Source: Vibrio sp. ED004 | Lineage (GTDB): Bacteria; Pseudomonadota; Gammaproteobacteria; Enterobacterales; Vibrionaceae | Length of the DNA: 64,000 nt | Assembly (NCBI RefSeq): GCF_023206395.1 | Contig: NZ_CP066149.1 | Location: 3,038,001 to 3,102,000 of the forward strand | Direction of reading: 5' to 3' | Shown: piece after piece, positions 1-10,695 of the stretch | Layout of the letters: each line of letters begins with the position of its first letter | How positions within the stretch are numbered: position 1 is the first letter of the stretch | The notes under the pieces: model-generated | Told to the model about the DNA's origin: nothing | Databases searched by the model: none | The model's input: the letters and a program-made list of their open reading frames with translations, nothing else | Position numbers and translations under genes: made by a program

Positions 1-1386
<1,386 letters not shown>

Positions 1387-1414
1387 TCTCAACGTGCAAA
1401 TCTAGATTCTAATT

Positions 1415-1440
1415 CGGCCTGTCTCTACAGGCCGTTTTTC
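1415..1440 (+). terminator. Rho-independent terminator of cysB
   Basis: Perfect 8-bp stem CGGCCTGT / ACAGGCCG around a CTCT loop, followed by five T. It lies 28 bp after the cysB stop. Confidence 0.9.
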
Positions 1441-1535
1441 TATCTGATTTCGAACTCTCTTTACTGCTCTCTTTTATATCGAGCCTTTCCATTTCCGTTT
1501 GTTACCCCTACAATCCTCGCACCATAGGGGGAAGC

Positions 1536-2738
1536 ATGCATTCACGATTTAAAATACTCGACTCATTCTTGTTAGAGCACCAGGTTTACTGGCGTTCAGA
1601 GCCTTTCCACCTATGCCAAACTCAGCAACAACCTTGGGTTGATGTGAATCGCCCGCTTGTCGATTGGTTGGATAGATTGAGTATTGAGAATATTCAGATT
1701 CTAAAAGAGCAGCCTCAAGTGTTGGCCGAAGAGCTTATTGGTTTTCTTCCCGAGTTAGAGGAGGCGAATCAAAGCATTCAGTTCACTACCACAGCTCTTA
1801 AAGGGTTAACACTTCCACGAGGTACCGAAGATGGTATTCCGGGAAGAAAGCTACAACAGATTGTTTCGATGGGCGAGGCTTCGCTTGAACATCATCATGG
1901 CAAAGAGTGGTTGGAGTGGTGTTCTGGAAAAGGCTTCCTTGGTCGAATCTTATCTCAACAATCGAAGCAAAAAGTGACCAGCTTCGAATGGCAACAATCG
2001 CTGTGCGAAAGCGGGCAAAAGATTGCAGATGCACAACGTTTAGAAATGACGTTTGTTCAAGGTGATGCGTTTTCTGAAAGTGCAGATGAGGTATTTAATT
2101 CAAACCAACACGCTGTCGCACTGCACGCCTGTGGCGATCTTCATGTTGAGTTAGTTAAAAAATCTGTGTCACATGGTCTACCAGCAGTCACTATCTCTCC
2201 TTGTTGTTATCACCTTATTCGTGAAGAAAACTATCAAACAATGTCTTCGGTTGCGAAAAGCTCGGCTTTGACATTGAGCAAGAGTGATTTACGAATCCCA
2301 CTTCAAGAAACGGTTACAGGTGGTGAAAGAGTAAAGCGACATCGTCAGTTAGAGATGAGCTATCGTTTGGGTTTTAGCCAACTGCTTAAGTCTGAGCTAA
2401 ACATCGATGAATACATCCCAGTGCCGAGCATCAAAAAATCAGAATTATCTGAAGGGTTTGAATCGTTTTGTCTGTGGGCTTCTGAAGTGAAAGAGTTACC
2501 ACTTGGTTCGGATATGGATTTTGAATTTTATTTTGCTCAAGGAGAGAAACTTTTCTGGGAAATGGAGAAGCTGAGCTTAGTTCAGCAAGTTTTCAGGCGA
2601 CCATTGGAGATATGGCTAGCTTTGGATCGCGCTCTTTACCTGCAAGAGCAAGGCTATGAGGCAAGCATCGAAGAGTTTTGTGAACGCAGTGTCACGCCTC
2701 GAAATCTGCTGATTCATGGTGTTAAGAGTGGCCGATAA
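1536..2738 (+). CDS. Class I SAM-dependent methyltransferase, PF13679-like
   Basis: A 400-residue protein with a methyltransferase core in the middle. LEWCSGKGFLGRIL (about residues 126-139) is the SAM-binding motif I, VALHACGDLH (about 194-203) and TISPCCYHLI (about 218-227) are the HxCG and PCC motifs typical of the Methyltransf_32 family (METTL25/GSTCD-related). The substrate is not known; the C-terminal 130 residues have no motif I recognise. The ribosome site AGGGGGA lies at 1526-1532. The gene stands alone between cysB and an insertion sequence; its own terminator is probably the hairpin at 4119-4152, now cut off by about 1.3 kb of IS110-type DNA. RNA or protein as substrate cannot be decided from sequence. 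Confidence 0.8.
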   Translation: MHSRFKILDSFLLEHQVYWRSEPFHLCQTQQQPWVDVNRPLVDWLDRLSIENIQILKEQPQVLAEELIGFLPELEEANQSIQFTTTALKGLTLPRGTEDGIPGRKLQQIVSMGEASLEHHHGKEWLEWCSGKGFLGRILSQQSKQKVTSFEWQQSLCESGQKIADAQRLEMTFVQGDAFSESADEVFNSNQHAVALHACGDLHVELVKKSVSHGLPAVTISPCCYHLIREENYQTMSSVAKSSALTLSKSDLRIPLQETVTGGERVKRHRQLEMSYRLGFSQLLKSELNIDEYIPVPSIKKSELSEGFESFCLWASEVKELPLGSDMDFEFYFAQGEKLFWEMEKLSLVQQVFRRPLEIWLALDRALYLQEQGYEASIEEFCERSVTPRNLLIHGVKSGR

Positions 2739-2816
2739 ATCTCAAGAGTATAAGGCAGGCCGTTGATCATAGTTCACGAGCGATAGTGCTATAGATACAA
2801 AAATGTATGGTCCGCC

Positions 2817-3037
2817 CCGTTATTGCAACTACAATTAAGTAATAACGGAGTTGGTTTGCGCTAATGTATTCGGAGTCCTTGTTGGGAGCACTAGCTTCCC
2901 AGCTCCACGATGATATCCGCGCCAGATTATCCTTAAAAGCCCAAAGCATTGATTGCTATTTTTTGTGTCAGGTTCTTAATCTGGCCGATTGACCGTTTTT
3001 GTCATCACGTTCATTGGCGTTGCAAACTTGGTTATAG
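2817..3037 (-). ncRNA. Candidate bridge RNA / seekRNA of the IS110-type element
   Basis: The non-coding end of the element, downstream of the transposase on the same strand. It can fold into several hairpins: CCGTTATT/AATAACGG (2817-2824 with 2841-2848), TGGGA/TCCCA (2883-2887 with 2897-2901), and a 9-bp perfect stem GCCAGATTA/TAATCTGGC (2921-2929 with 2977-2985) enclosing a smaller AGCA/TGCT hairpin. In IS1111-group elements a structured guide RNA is encoded at this place. The stems are seen; the RNA and its role are inferred, and guide loops have not been matched to a target. Confidence 0.5.
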
Positions 3038-4050
3038 CTAAACAGCCTTAAAAGCTTGGCGGTGGTATAACACCGCCAAGCTATCCTCACTAGCTTGTTG
3101 GCTAATGCAACTACCACTACATTAAATGGTTTGGTGGCTCGTAGGTTCACAAGCCACTCTCCAAACACTTTCCCTGTCGTCTCTAGCCTAGAGAGTACAG
3201 CTCTTGCGCCATGGATAAACAGAGTTTCTGAGGTGCTTATTTCCTCGTTTACTCATACCAAGTAGCTTGGTATTTCCTCCCGTTGAGAATTGCCTTGGTA
3301 CAAGTCCCAACCAAGCCGCCATCTCGCGGCCATTGGTGAAGTTACTCGGAGAGCTTACATCAGCAATACACAATGTGGAGGTAAGATCGCCAATTCCAGG
3401 GATAGTTTTTAATAATTGAGCACTTTCGTTATTATCAACAATAGTTTGAAGCTTGATATCTTGGGTTTTGATTTGTTCATTGAGGTACTTGTAGTGTTCA
3501 TGGATAGATATCAATTCACATAGCAAGCTTTTTGGTAGTGATACTGTTTGTTCTGCTAACCATTGAAACAGAGACTTCATCTTTGCATGCCCTTTGGGAA
3601 AGCTAAGGCCAAACTCAAGTAAGATCGCGCCGATCCGCGACATAGTGGCGGTTCTCTCCTTGATATAACTATCTCTGACTCGATGAATCGCTGCGATGAC
3701 TTGAGCCTCTTCACTTTTACAGCCACAAATCTCATGGTCGGTCGACTCGCAGCCTCTGCGATCGCTGAAGCATCGATGAAATCGTTTTTATTGCCTTTGA
3801 CATAAGGCTTTACATACTGAGGAGGAATAAGTCGGGGTTGATGACCAAGCTCACCACACTTTCGAGCAAGCCAATGAGCACCGCCACAAGCTTCGAAAGC
3901 AATAGTTGTTGGTTCTATTTTACTAAGAAAGATTAAGAGTTGATTGCGATTAAATTTACGACGAAGCACCTCCACCCCACAACGGTTATGTGCGATAGCA
4001 TGGAAGCAGTGTTTACCTAGGTCGATACCTAAAATATGAATAGAAGACAT
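3038..4050 (-). pseudogene. IS110-family transposase, three frameshifts
   Basis: The reading frame can be followed from ATG at 4050 (ribosome site GAGGTG six bases upstream) to a TAG at 3040-3038 only if three single-base shifts are repaired. The first is in the T-run at 3715-3718 (restoring ...VKSEEAQVIAAIHRVRD), the second near 3227-3230 (restoring HLRTLFIHGARAVLSRLE), the third near 3075-3080 (restoring RIAW-AVLYHRQAFKAV). The N-terminal part has the DEDD nuclease motifs GIDLGKHCFHA, AFEACGGAHW and KGNKNDFIDA; the C-terminal part has LLKTIPGIGDLTS and the Transposase_20 region AAWLGLVPRQFSTGG. Such genes act in site-specific transposition guided by RNA; this copy should not give a functional protein. 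Confidence 0.88.
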
Positions 4051-4118
4051 ATGGTTCACCTCATTCTGAGAGCCTACTCTAAGCTTAAGGGCTTGAGAGT
4101 GAGGCGGACCATATAATT

Positions 4119-4152
4119 AAGCCAGTTCAACAAATGTCGGACTGGCTTTTTT
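4119..4152 (+). terminator. Rho-independent terminator, interrupted by the ISL3 insertion
   Basis: Stem AAGCCAGT (4119-4126) / ACTGGCTT (4141-4148) followed by a T-run. The ISL3-type element begins at 4155 and has duplicated the T-run and AA of this terminator (TTTTTTAA). It was probably the terminator of the methyltransferase gene before the IS110-type element separated them. Confidence 0.75.
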
Positions 4153-4154
4153 AA
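4147..4154. repeat. Target-site duplication, left copy (TTTTTTAA)
   Basis: Eight bases TTTTTTAA directly before the left inverted repeat of the ISL3-type element; the same eight bases follow the right inverted repeat at 5449-5456. Eight bp is the usual ISL3-family duplication length. Confidence 0.9.
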
Positions 4155-5448
4155 GGTTCATCGCGGATTAGCGGGAACTAAAAACAAAAAAACGGTAGTA
4201 AGTGATATGGTTTAGTCGCCAAACAAAAATCATACACAAACTACCGTTTTCATGCCGAATCATACTTTCCTATCTTCATTCTGGGAAGGCTTTAAAATAG
4301 TAAAGTCTCACCAGACAGCATCACTTGTTACACTAACTCTTAAACCTAATTCTGAGGCTAAATGCCTTTGCGGTCTTGAAGCTGAGGCTATCCATGAGTA
4401 TCAATGGCGTCATGTGAAAGAGGCCATGTTGTTCAATGTTCCTGTTGAGCTTTCCGTTCAAACTCGAAGGATCAAGTGTCGTGACTGCGGCATAAAAACA
4501 GAGTTTCTATCTTGGTTAGAGCCTTATGCTCGTATAACGACGCGTCTAAAAAGTTATATAGAACAACTACTGCCTCTTCTTCCCATTAAGCATATCTCCC
4601 AGTTAACGAGCGTTCATTGGCACACCATTAAAGAGATAGATAAACGTCGACTTCGCCAAGTGGTACCGTCAGTGAAATGGGAAGGGCTAAGGCAACTCGT
4701 CATGGACGAGTTCGCCATCTTTAAAGGGCACCGATATGCCACAGTCATCGCTGATGCTAAGACTCACCAAGTCATTTGGATAGGGTTAGGTCGTAGCCGC
4801 AAGGACATACGACCGTTTTTCGAGCAGTTAGGCAAGCATGGTAACAATATCGAAGCGGTCGCAATGGACATGAATACGGCTTTTGACCTTGAAGTTCAAG
4901 CGCACTGCCCGAATGCAAAAATCGTTTACGACTTATTCCATGTTGTTGCTAAGTTCGGTCGTGAGGTGATGGATAGAGTCAGAGTCGACCAAGCTAACAA
5001 ACTCAAGCAGGATAAAAAAGCGAGGCAATGGGTGAAGCGCTCACGCTGGGTACTGCTGAAAAACAGAGGTAATTTAAATGCACGACAAGATAGCTATCTT
5101 ACTGAAATATTGAATATCAATAAGGACTTGATGGCCACTTATATACTCGGCTCACAACTCAAAGAGCTTTGTTACTGTAAATCAGAAGCACATGCTAAGG
5201 GGCTCTGGGAGGTATGGTGGGCACAAGTGCAAGAGAGTGGAATTAAGCCATTGAAAGAGTTTGCACGAAAACTGAGGCCTTATCTTCACGGTATTATTGC
5301 ATCGGCAACTTATCCGCTCAACACCTGCACATTGGAAGGGATAAACAACAAAATAAAGTTAATCAAGCGAATGGGGTATGGATATCGAGATACAGACTAC
5401 TTCTTCTTGAAGATAAAAGCGGCTTTCCCCGGAAAGCCGCGATGAACC
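4155..5448 (+). mobile_element. ISL3-family insertion sequence, apparently intact
   Basis: 1294 bp with 12-bp perfect inverted repeats GGTTCATCGCGG (4155-4166) and CCGCGATGAACC (5437-5448), flanked by 8-bp direct repeats. It carries one intact transposase gene whose stop codon lies inside the right inverted repeat. A 10-bp perfect hairpin, GCGGCTTTCC/GGAAAGCCGC (5419-5440, loop CC), overlaps the 3' coding end and the right repeat. Perfect ends and duplication indicate a recent insertion. Confidence 0.95.
4252..5445 (+). CDS. ISL3-family transposase (DDE)
   Basis: 397 residues. The N-terminus has a zinc-ribbon-like CxCG...CxxC pattern (KCLCGLEA and IKCRDCGIK, about residues 38-82), followed by a helix-turn-helix-like region and the DDE_Tnp_ISL3 catalytic domain: MDEFAIFKG with the first Asp near residue 151, VAMDMNTAF with the second near 206, and TLEGINNKIKLIKR with the Glu near 362. 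The C-terminal GYGYRDTDYFFLKIKAAFPG is a family signature. The start at 4252 gives the usual length. There are no frameshifts, so the enzyme is probably active in cut-and-paste transposition of this element. Confidence 0.93.
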   Translation: MPNHTFLSSFWEGFKIVKSHQTASLVTLTLKPNSEAKCLCGLEAEAIHEYQWRHVKEAMLFNVPVELSVQTRRIKCRDCGIKTEFLSWLEPYARITTRLKSYIEQLLPLLPIKHISQLTSVHWHTIKEIDKRRLRQVVPSVKWEGLRQLVMDEFAIFKGHRYATVIADAKTHQVIWIGLGRSRKDIRPFFEQLGKHGNNIEAVAMDMNTAFDLEVQAHCPNAKIVYDLFHVVAKFGREVMDRVRVDQANKLKQDKKARQWVKRSRWVLLKNRGNLNARQDSYLTEILNINKDLMATYILGSQLKELCYCKSEAHAKGLWEVWWAQVQESGIKPLKEFARKLRPYLHGIIASATYPLNTCTLEGINNKIKLIKRMGYGYRDTDYFFLKIKAAFPGKPR

Positions 5449-5456
5449 TTTTTTAA
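5449..5456. repeat. Target-site duplication, right copy (TTTTTTAA)
   Basis: Second copy of the 8-bp direct repeat flanking the ISL3-type element; identical to 4147-4154. Confidence 0.9.
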
Positions 5457-5516
5457 TGTGTGTTGTAACTGAACGCTTCAACGAGAAAATTTTACGCTCA
5501 GTTAGTCACTACATCA

Positions 5517-6641
5517 TTAGTTAAACATTGCGATAGCTTCTGCTGGGTCTACGTATTCTAGGTCAAAGCTCTCTGCAACTTCTTTACAAGTCACTTTACC
5601 GTGGATTACGTTTAGACCTTCTAGGAAGCCTTTATCAGATAGAAGTGCTTCGCGGTAGCCTTTGTTCGCTAGCTTAACAATGTAAGGAAGTGTTGCATTG
5701 TTTAGTGCGTAAGTTGAAGTACGAGCAACGGCACCTGGCATGTTAGCAACACAGTAGTGAACAACGTCATCAACGATGTAAGTTGGGTCTGCGTGCGTTG
5801 TAGCGTGTGAAGTTTCGAAACAACCACCTTGGTCGATTGCAACGTCAACAACCGCTGAACCTGGCTTCATCTTAGCGATGTGATCTTTTGTAACAAGTTT
5901 AGGAGCCGCTGCACCTGGGATTAGTACTGCACCAATCACTAGGTCTGCTTCTAGAACATGCTTCTCGATAGCGTCTTCAGTAGAATAAACCACTTTTGCG
6001 CGCCCTTGGAATTCTTCATCAAGGCGACGAAGTGTATCTACGTTACGGTCAAGAATTGTAACATCTGCGCGAAGACCAACAGCCATACGTGCTGCGTTAG
6101 CACCTACAACACCGCCGCCAACAACAACAACTTTTGCTGGTTCAACGCCAGGAACGCCACCAAGAAGAAGACCACAACCACCGTTAGATTTCTCTAATGT
6201 TTGTGCACCTGCTTGAATAGACATGCGACCAGCGACTTCAGACATTGGTGCTAATAGTGGCAAGCGACCCATATTATCTGTTACAGTCTCATAGGCTACG
6301 CAGACAGCTTTGCTCTTGATCAGCTCTTCAGTTTGTGGAAAATCTGGTGCAAGGTGTAAATAGGTAAATAATATTTGCCCTTCGCGAAGCATAGCTCGCT
6401 CGACAGCTTGAGGTTCTTTAACCTTTACAATCATCTCTGCTTTCGCGAAAACGTCAGCAGCAGTAGGAAGAATGGATGCGCCTACAGCGATGTAATCATC
6501 GTCTGAAAAACCGATACCAGTACCGGCATTGGTTTCTACAAAAACTTGGTGGCCGTGTGAGATTAGTTCTCTCACGCTAGCTGGGGTCATACCAACGCGG
6601 TATTCGTGGTTTTTGATTTCCTTAGGTACGCCAATGATCAT
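5517..6641 (-). CDS. ald: Alanine dehydrogenase
   Basis: Catalyses reversible NAD-dependent deamination of L-alanine to pyruvate and ammonia in the cytoplasm. The protein is 374 residues, the usual length of the hexameric enzyme. Family features: [20 protein letters not shown] at the start with the substrate-binding Arg and Lys, KVKEPQ near residue 74, the catalytic His in [10 protein letters not shown] near 95, and the Rossmann motif [15 protein letters not shown] near 172-186. It is transcribed divergently from lrp, and Lrp/AsnC-type control of ald is common, so regulation by its neighbour is likely. The start follows the ribosome site AGGA in TGAGGAGTCAGG. Confidence 0.96.
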   Translation of the reverse strand: MIIGVPKEIKNHEYRVGMTPASVRELISHGHQVFVETNAGTGIGFSDDDYIAVGASILPTAADVFAKAEMIVKVKEPQAVERAMLREGQILFTYLHLAPDFPQTEELIKSKAVCVAYETVTDNMGRLPLLAPMSEVAGRMSIQAGAQTLEKSNGGCGLLLGGVPGVEPAKVVVVGGGVVGANAARMAVGLRADVTILDRNVDTLRRLDEEFQGRAKVVYSTEDAIEKHVLEADLVIGAVLIPGAAAPKLVTKDHIAKMKPGSAVVDVAIDQGGCFETSHATTHADPTYIVDDVVHYCVANMPGAVARTSTYALNNATLPYIVKLANKGYREALLSDKGFLEGLNVIHGKVTCKEVAESFDLEYVDPAEAIAMFN

Positions 6642-6701
6642 CCTGACTCCTCATTTTATTTTGGTTGTTTTATCTATGTGTAGGGTAATTCTGTCGAATT
6701 A

Positions 6702-6718
6702 ATATCTAGTATAGATAT
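6702..6718. promoter_or_regulatory. 17-bp palindrome between ald and lrp
   Basis: ATATCTA-GTA-TAGATAT is a perfect palindrome in the AT-rich divergent promoter region, 61 bp from the ald start and 80 bp from the lrp start. It could be an Lrp operator; it only partly resembles the enteric Lrp consensus, so the link is inferred. Confidence 0.35.
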
Positions 6719-6797
6719 GTTCAGATAAAATTTGATACTGAATATTAAAAAGTTGTAGTATATTTTTTTGCAAGGAAGTAATAAGGTGGAATAAAAA

Positions 6798-7292
6798 ATG
6801 GCAGACAATTATAAGAAGCCGTCCAAGGAACTAGATCGTATTGACCGCAACATTCTTAATGAGTTGCAAAAAGACGGTCGTATCTCAAACGTTGAACTTT
6901 CAAAACGAGTAGGACTTTCTCCGACTCCATGTCTTGAGCGTGTTCGTCGTTTAGAACGTCAAGGTTACATTACTGGGTACACAGCGTTGCTGAACCCACA
7001 GTACCTTGATGCTTCACTTTTAGTGTTTGTTGAAATTACTTTGAACCGTGGTGCGCCAGATGTGTTCGAACAATTCAACACCGCTGTTCAGAAACTTGAT
7101 GACATCCAAGAGTGTCATTTAGTGTCGGGTGATTTTGACTATCTTCTAAAAACACGTGTATCGGATATGGGTGCTTACCGTAAGTTACTGGGTGATACGT
7201 TACTGCGTCTACCAGGCGTAAACGACACTCGTACCTACGTTGTAATGGAAGAAGTGAAACAAACTAATCAACTTGTGATTAAAACTCGTTAA
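6798..7292 (+). CDS. lrp: Leucine-responsive regulatory protein
   Basis: Global regulator of amino-acid metabolism. 164 residues, as in enteric Lrp. The N-terminal AsnC-type HTH is clear (LDRIDRNILNELQKDGRISN, VELSKRVGLSPTPCLERVRRLE, about residues 12-60), followed by the RAM ligand-binding domain (LVFVEITLNRGAP, VSGDFDYLLKTRV, LPGVNDTRTYVVMEEVK). The start follows the ribosome site AAGGTGG. It lies upstream of ftsK as in E. coli. Two hairpins (7311-7339 and 7398-7421) separate it from ftsK. Confidence 0.97.
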   Translation: MADNYKKPSKELDRIDRNILNELQKDGRISNVELSKRVGLSPTPCLERVRRLERQGYITGYTALLNPQYLDASLLVFVEITLNRGAPDVFEQFNTAVQKLDDIQECHLVSGDFDYLLKTRVSDMGAYRKLLGDTLLRLPGVNDTRTYVVMEEVKQTNQLVIKTR

Positions 7293-7310
7293 TCACAATT
7301 GGTGAAATGA

Positions 7311-7345
7311 AAGAAAGCGGACTTTTGTTCCGCTTTCTTGCTTTC
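7311..7345 (+). terminator. Terminator of lrp
   Basis: Perfect 11-bp stem AAGAAAGCGGA (7311-7321) / TCCGCTTTCTT (7329-7339). The T-run after it is weak, but the A-rich/T-rich stem ends make it a plausible intrinsic terminator. Confidence 0.7.
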
Positions 7346-7397
7346 TGGAATTGGGTTTTTCGGTTTGATATGGTTAAATCAACAGTAGTTTCATTGA

Positions 7398-7430
7398 AAC
7401 GAGCGGCGTGTGCCGCTCGTTATGTTTTTA
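7398..7430 (+). terminator. Second hairpin between lrp and ftsK
   Basis: Perfect 10-bp stem AACGAGCGGC / GCCGCTCGTT with loop GTGT, followed by ATGTTTTTA. It may be a second terminator or a leader hairpin of ftsK, whose start is 35 bp downstream. Confidence 0.6.
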
Positions 7431-7455
7431 TCCCGTTTAATTATTAAGTTGGTTT

Positions 7456-10400
7456 ATGTTCAAGCAGAGCAGTAATAAAGTAGAAACAATCATTAAAACG
7501 AGTGAAGAGCCTCAGTCTCCTCGTTTGAATGGTTCTCAACGTCTCAAAGAGTGCAGCCTGATTCTGGGTGTTCTCTTCTCTATTCTACTTGCCGTTGCGT
7601 TATTAACCTTTAGCCCTGCAGACCCATCATGGTCGCAAACGGCGTGGGGTGGTGACATTCAAAATGCCGGTGGTTACCTAGGTGCATGGTTAGCGGATAC
7701 GCTGTTCTTTGTATTTGGTTCTCTGGCTTACCCTCTGCCTATCTTAGTCACGGTTGCCGCGTGGGTATTGTTCCGCAAGCGTAATGAAGATGAACAGATC
7801 GATTTTATGCTTTGGGGCACTCGCTTACTTGGCCTCACAGTCCTTATTCTGACTAGCTGTGGTTTAGCGGATATCAACTTTGACGACATCTGGTACTTCT
7901 CATCAGGTGGTGTTGTAGGTGATGTATTAACTAGCCTTGCACTTCCGACTCTGAATGTTCTTGGCAGTACGTTAGTTCTTCTTTTCTTATGGGGCGCTGG
8001 TTTTACTCTACTAACGGGTATTTCTTGGTTAAGCATTGTTGAATGGTTGGGTGAACGTGCGATCAAGCTGTTCACGTCTGTTGTAAACAAAGCGCGCGGC
8101 CAAGACCAAGAGTTGCTTGAGCCTCAACTAAGAGAGTCAGCAGACCGTGATTTAATTGAAGAACGTCACCAAGAGCCAACTTACCGCGACGTTCCTGCTA
8201 TAGAAGACAATAAACACTCAACAGAGCAAGATCCGCTTGATCCTGCACTGAGCTTCTCTGCGACTAATGATTCGTCAGATGCGGCTGCAAGTGCGCTAGA
8301 GAGTGCAGCGACACCGAAGCGTCATTACAACATTCACATGCCAGTTGAGGCTCCTACGAAGCAAGAAGCTTCAGCTCAAGAAGAACCTCAGATTCAGCGT
8401 CAACCTAAAGTTGAACCCGAGCCGATCCCTGTAGCGCCGGTTTACCAAGCGCCAGAAGAGCCTTTAGAAGAAGGTGTTGAACGTTCTAAGCAGCTCAATG
8501 CCACTATCGAGCAGCTGGAAAACGCCGCTATGTATGAAGATGACCTTGCTGAGCAAGATCAGGTTGACGCGCATGAATCTCAGGTCGCTTATCAGCAATA
8601 CATACAGAATGAACAGCAAGACGTTACGCCTACTGATACGGCTCTTGAAAGTACAGAACCAGAAATCAACAGCTCGCCAGAAGTAACGAGTGAATTTGAT
8701 GCTGAAGAGGTTCAGCCTGAATCTCTATATGCTTCACCAATGGGTGAGCCAGAAGAAACAATACAAGAAGATTTCTCTGCACAAGCTTCACCGTTTGATG
8801 AAACGGAAGAGCAGAGTGACGAACAGACTTTTGCTCCTGCAGTTCATCAGACTGAAACCGAGCAATCTGATGCAGAATTAGCTGATGAGCCATTTGAACC
8901 TTTCTCTTACCAAGAAGAACATTCAAAGCCATCACAGCCAACAGAACAAAGCCTAGAGCCAGCGATTGATCTTCCTTGGGAAGAGGTGACAGAAGATGAG
9001 CCTCTGAACCAAGATAAAGACGTAGAAGCATTCCAAAGCATTGTCTCTGAAGCGCAAGCAAATATGGCGGCGGCACAGAACCCGTTCTTGGTTCAGCAAG
9101 ATGTTAACTTGCCGAAGCCTGCAGAGCCTCTACCAACGCTTGAGTTGTTGTTCCACCCTGAAAAGCGTGAAACCTTCATTGACCGTGATGCACTAGAAGC
9201 GATTGCTCGTCTGGTTGAATCGAAACTTGCGGATTACAAGATCAAAGCCGACGTCGTCGACATTTTCCCTGGTCCTGTGATCACTCGATTTGAGTTAGAT
9301 TTGGCACCAGGTGTGAAAGTAAGCCGTATCTCAGGCCTTTCTATGGACTTAGCTCGTTCACTGTCTGCATTAGCAGTACGTGTGGTTGAAGTTATTCCAG
9401 GAAAACCTTATGTGGGCCTAGAACTGCCGAACATGAGTCGTCAAACGGTATTCTTCTCTGATGTAGTGGGTAGCACTCAGTTCCAAGAAGCGAAATCACC
9501 AACGACAGTGGTTCTAGGACAAGACATCGCAGGTGAAGCTGTGATTGCTGACCTATCGAAAATGCCTCATGTTCTTGTTGCCGGTACAACTGGTTCAGGT
9601 AAGTCGGTGGGTGTGAACGTGATGATCTTGAGTATGTTATATAAAGCATCTCCAGAAGATGTACGCTTCATCATGATTGACCCGAAAATGCTTGAGCTCT
9701 CAGTTTATGAGGGTATCCCTCATCTGCTATCTGAAGTCGTTACTGACATGAAAGATGCGTCGAATGCCCTTCGTTGGTGTGTAGGCGAAATGGAACGTCG
9801 TTATAAGCTAATGTCGGCGTTAGGTGTTCGTAATATTAAAGGTTACAACGATAAGCTTAAGATGGCCGCTGATGCGGGTCACCCAATCTATGATCCATTA
9901 TGGAAACCGGGTGACAGCATGGACCCAGAAGCGCCATTGCTAGAGAAACTTCCTTATATCGTGGTAATCGTCGATGAATTTGCCGACCTAATCATGGTAG
10001 TAGGTAAGAAGGTTGAAGAACTGATTGCGCGTTTGGCACAAAAAGCACGTGCGGCGGGTGTTCACTTGATTCTCGCGACTCAACGTCCATCGGTAGATGT
10101 AATTACGGGTCTAATTAAAGCCAACATCCCAACGCGTGTTGCCTTTACCGTATCAACCAAAACCGACTCTCGAACCATTCTTGACCAAGGTGGTGCAGAA
10201 TCGCTACTTGGTATGGGTGATATGCTTTACCTACCGCCGGGTTCTAGCCATACCATTCGTGTTCACGGTGCCTTTGCATCGGATGATGATGTACACGCGG
10301 TGGTGAATAACTGGAAGGCGCGCGGTAAGCCAAACTATATTGATGAAATCACCAACGGTGAACAAACTCCTGAAACCTTGCTTCCGGGCGAGAAGATGGA

Positions 10401-10614
10401 AGGCGATGAAGAGGTTGATCCTTTGTTTGATCAAGTAGTCGAACACGTTGTTCATTCACGTCGTGGTTCGGTTTCTGGCGTACAGCGTCGATTCAAGATC
10501 GGTTATAACCGCGCAGCGCGTATTGTAGAGCAGCTTGAAGCGCAAGGTATCGTAAGTGCTCCGGGCCATAACGGTAACCGAGAAGTCTTAGCGCCAGCGC
10601 CACCAAAAGATTAG
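7456..10614 (+). CDS. ftsK: DNA translocase FtsK
   Basis: Septal ATP-driven DNA pump that helps resolve chromosome dimers at dif with XerCD and links segregation to division. 1052 residues. About four transmembrane segments lie in residues 30-200 (for example [18 protein letters not shown] and [19 protein letters not shown]). An acidic, Gln/Pro-rich linker spans about 210-560. The RecA-type motor has Walker [11 protein letters not shown] near 710 and Walker [11 protein letters not shown] near 835. The C-terminal winged-helix gamma domain ([31 protein letters not shown]) reads KOPS sequences. It stands between lrp and lolA as in E. coli. Confidence 0.97.
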   Translation: MFKQSSNKVETIIKTSEEPQSPRLNGSQRLKECSLILGVLFSILLAVALLTFSPADPSWSQTAWGGDIQNAGGYLGAWLADTLFFVFGSLAYPLPILVTVAAWVLFRKRNEDEQIDFMLWGTRLLGLTVLILTSCGLADINFDDIWYFSSGGVVGDVLTSLALPTLNVLGSTLVLLFLWGAGFTLLTGISWLSIVEWLGERAIKLFTSVVNKARGQDQELLEPQLRESADRDLIEERHQEPTYRDVPAIEDNKHSTEQDPLDPALSFSATNDSSDAAASALESAATPKRHYNIHMPVEAPTKQEASAQEEPQIQRQPKVEPEPIPVAPVYQAPEEPLEEGVERSKQLNATIEQLENAAMYEDDLAEQDQVDAHESQVAYQQYIQNEQQDVTPTDTALESTEPEINSSPEVTSEFDAEEVQPESLYASPMGEPEETIQEDFSAQASPFDETEEQSDEQTFAPAVHQTETEQSDAELADEPFEPFSYQEEHSKPSQPTEQSLEPAIDLPWEEVTEDEPLNQDKDVEAFQSIVSEAQANMAAAQNPFLVQQDVNLPKPAEPLPTLELLFHPEKRETFIDRDALEAIARLVESKLADYKIKADVVDIFPGPVITRFELDLAPGVKVSRISGLSMDLARSLSALAVRVVEVIPGKPYVGLELPNMSRQTVFFSDVVGSTQFQEAKSPTTVVLGQDIAGEAVIADLSKMPHVLVAGTTGSGKSVGVNVMILSMLYKASPEDVRFIMIDPKMLELSVYEGIPHLLSEVVTDMKDASNALRWCVGEMERRYKLMSALGVRNIKGYNDKLKMAADAGHPIYDPLWKPGDSMDPEAPLLEKLPYIVVIVDEFADLIMVVGKKVEELIARLAQKARAAGVHLILATQRPSVDVITGLIKANIPTRVAFTVSTKTDSRTILDQGGAESLLGMGDMLYLPPGSSHTIRVHGAFASDDDVHAVVNNWKARGKPNYIDEITNGEQTPETLLPGEKMEGDEEVDPLFDQVVEHVVHSRRGSVSGVQRRFKIGYNRAARIVEQLEAQGIVSAPGHNGNREVLAPAPPKD

Positions 10615-10643
10615 GTCTACACGCCCTATGAACTTATGCCCAT

Positions 10644-10684
10644 TAAGTCGGTCAAATCGTGAATATGACCGACTTATGTTTTAA
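10644..10684 (+). terminator. Hairpin between ftsK and lolA
   Basis: 10-bp stem TAAGTCGGTC (10644-10653) / GACCGACTTA (10667-10676) followed by TGTTTTAA, 30 bp after the ftsK stop and just before lolA. It may be a weak terminator or attenuate readthrough into lolA. Confidence 0.5.
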
Positions 10685-10695
10685 CAGGATTATTG

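Larger units (their letters stand above)
2806..4113 (-). mobile_element. IS110-family (IS1111-type) insertion sequence, decayed
   Basis: About 1.31 kb bounded by perfect 11-bp inverted repeats, TATGGTCCGCC at 2806-2816 and GGCGGACCATA at 4103-4113. The transposase gene between them is IS110-type but carries three frameshifts. Short subterminal inverted repeats and a long non-coding stretch downstream of the transposase (here about 220 bp, on the low-coordinate side) are features of the IS1111 subgroup; true ends are usually a few bases outside the repeats. No target duplication was seen, as expected for this family. The element sits between the methyltransferase stop and a terminator. Confidence 0.85.

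Noticed and set aside
3577..4050. Programmed frameshifting in the IS110-type transposase
   Set aside because: The family normally has a single frame, and three separate shifts are needed; decay is the simpler reading.
5419..5440. Hairpin at the ISL3-type 3' end as a host terminator
   Set aside because: It lies within the transposase coding end and right repeat; it belongs to the element.
8666..9076. Long minus-strand frame inside ftsK
   Set aside because: It lies opposite the Gln/Glu-rich linker, whose codon composition leaves the opposite strand open; no start signals.
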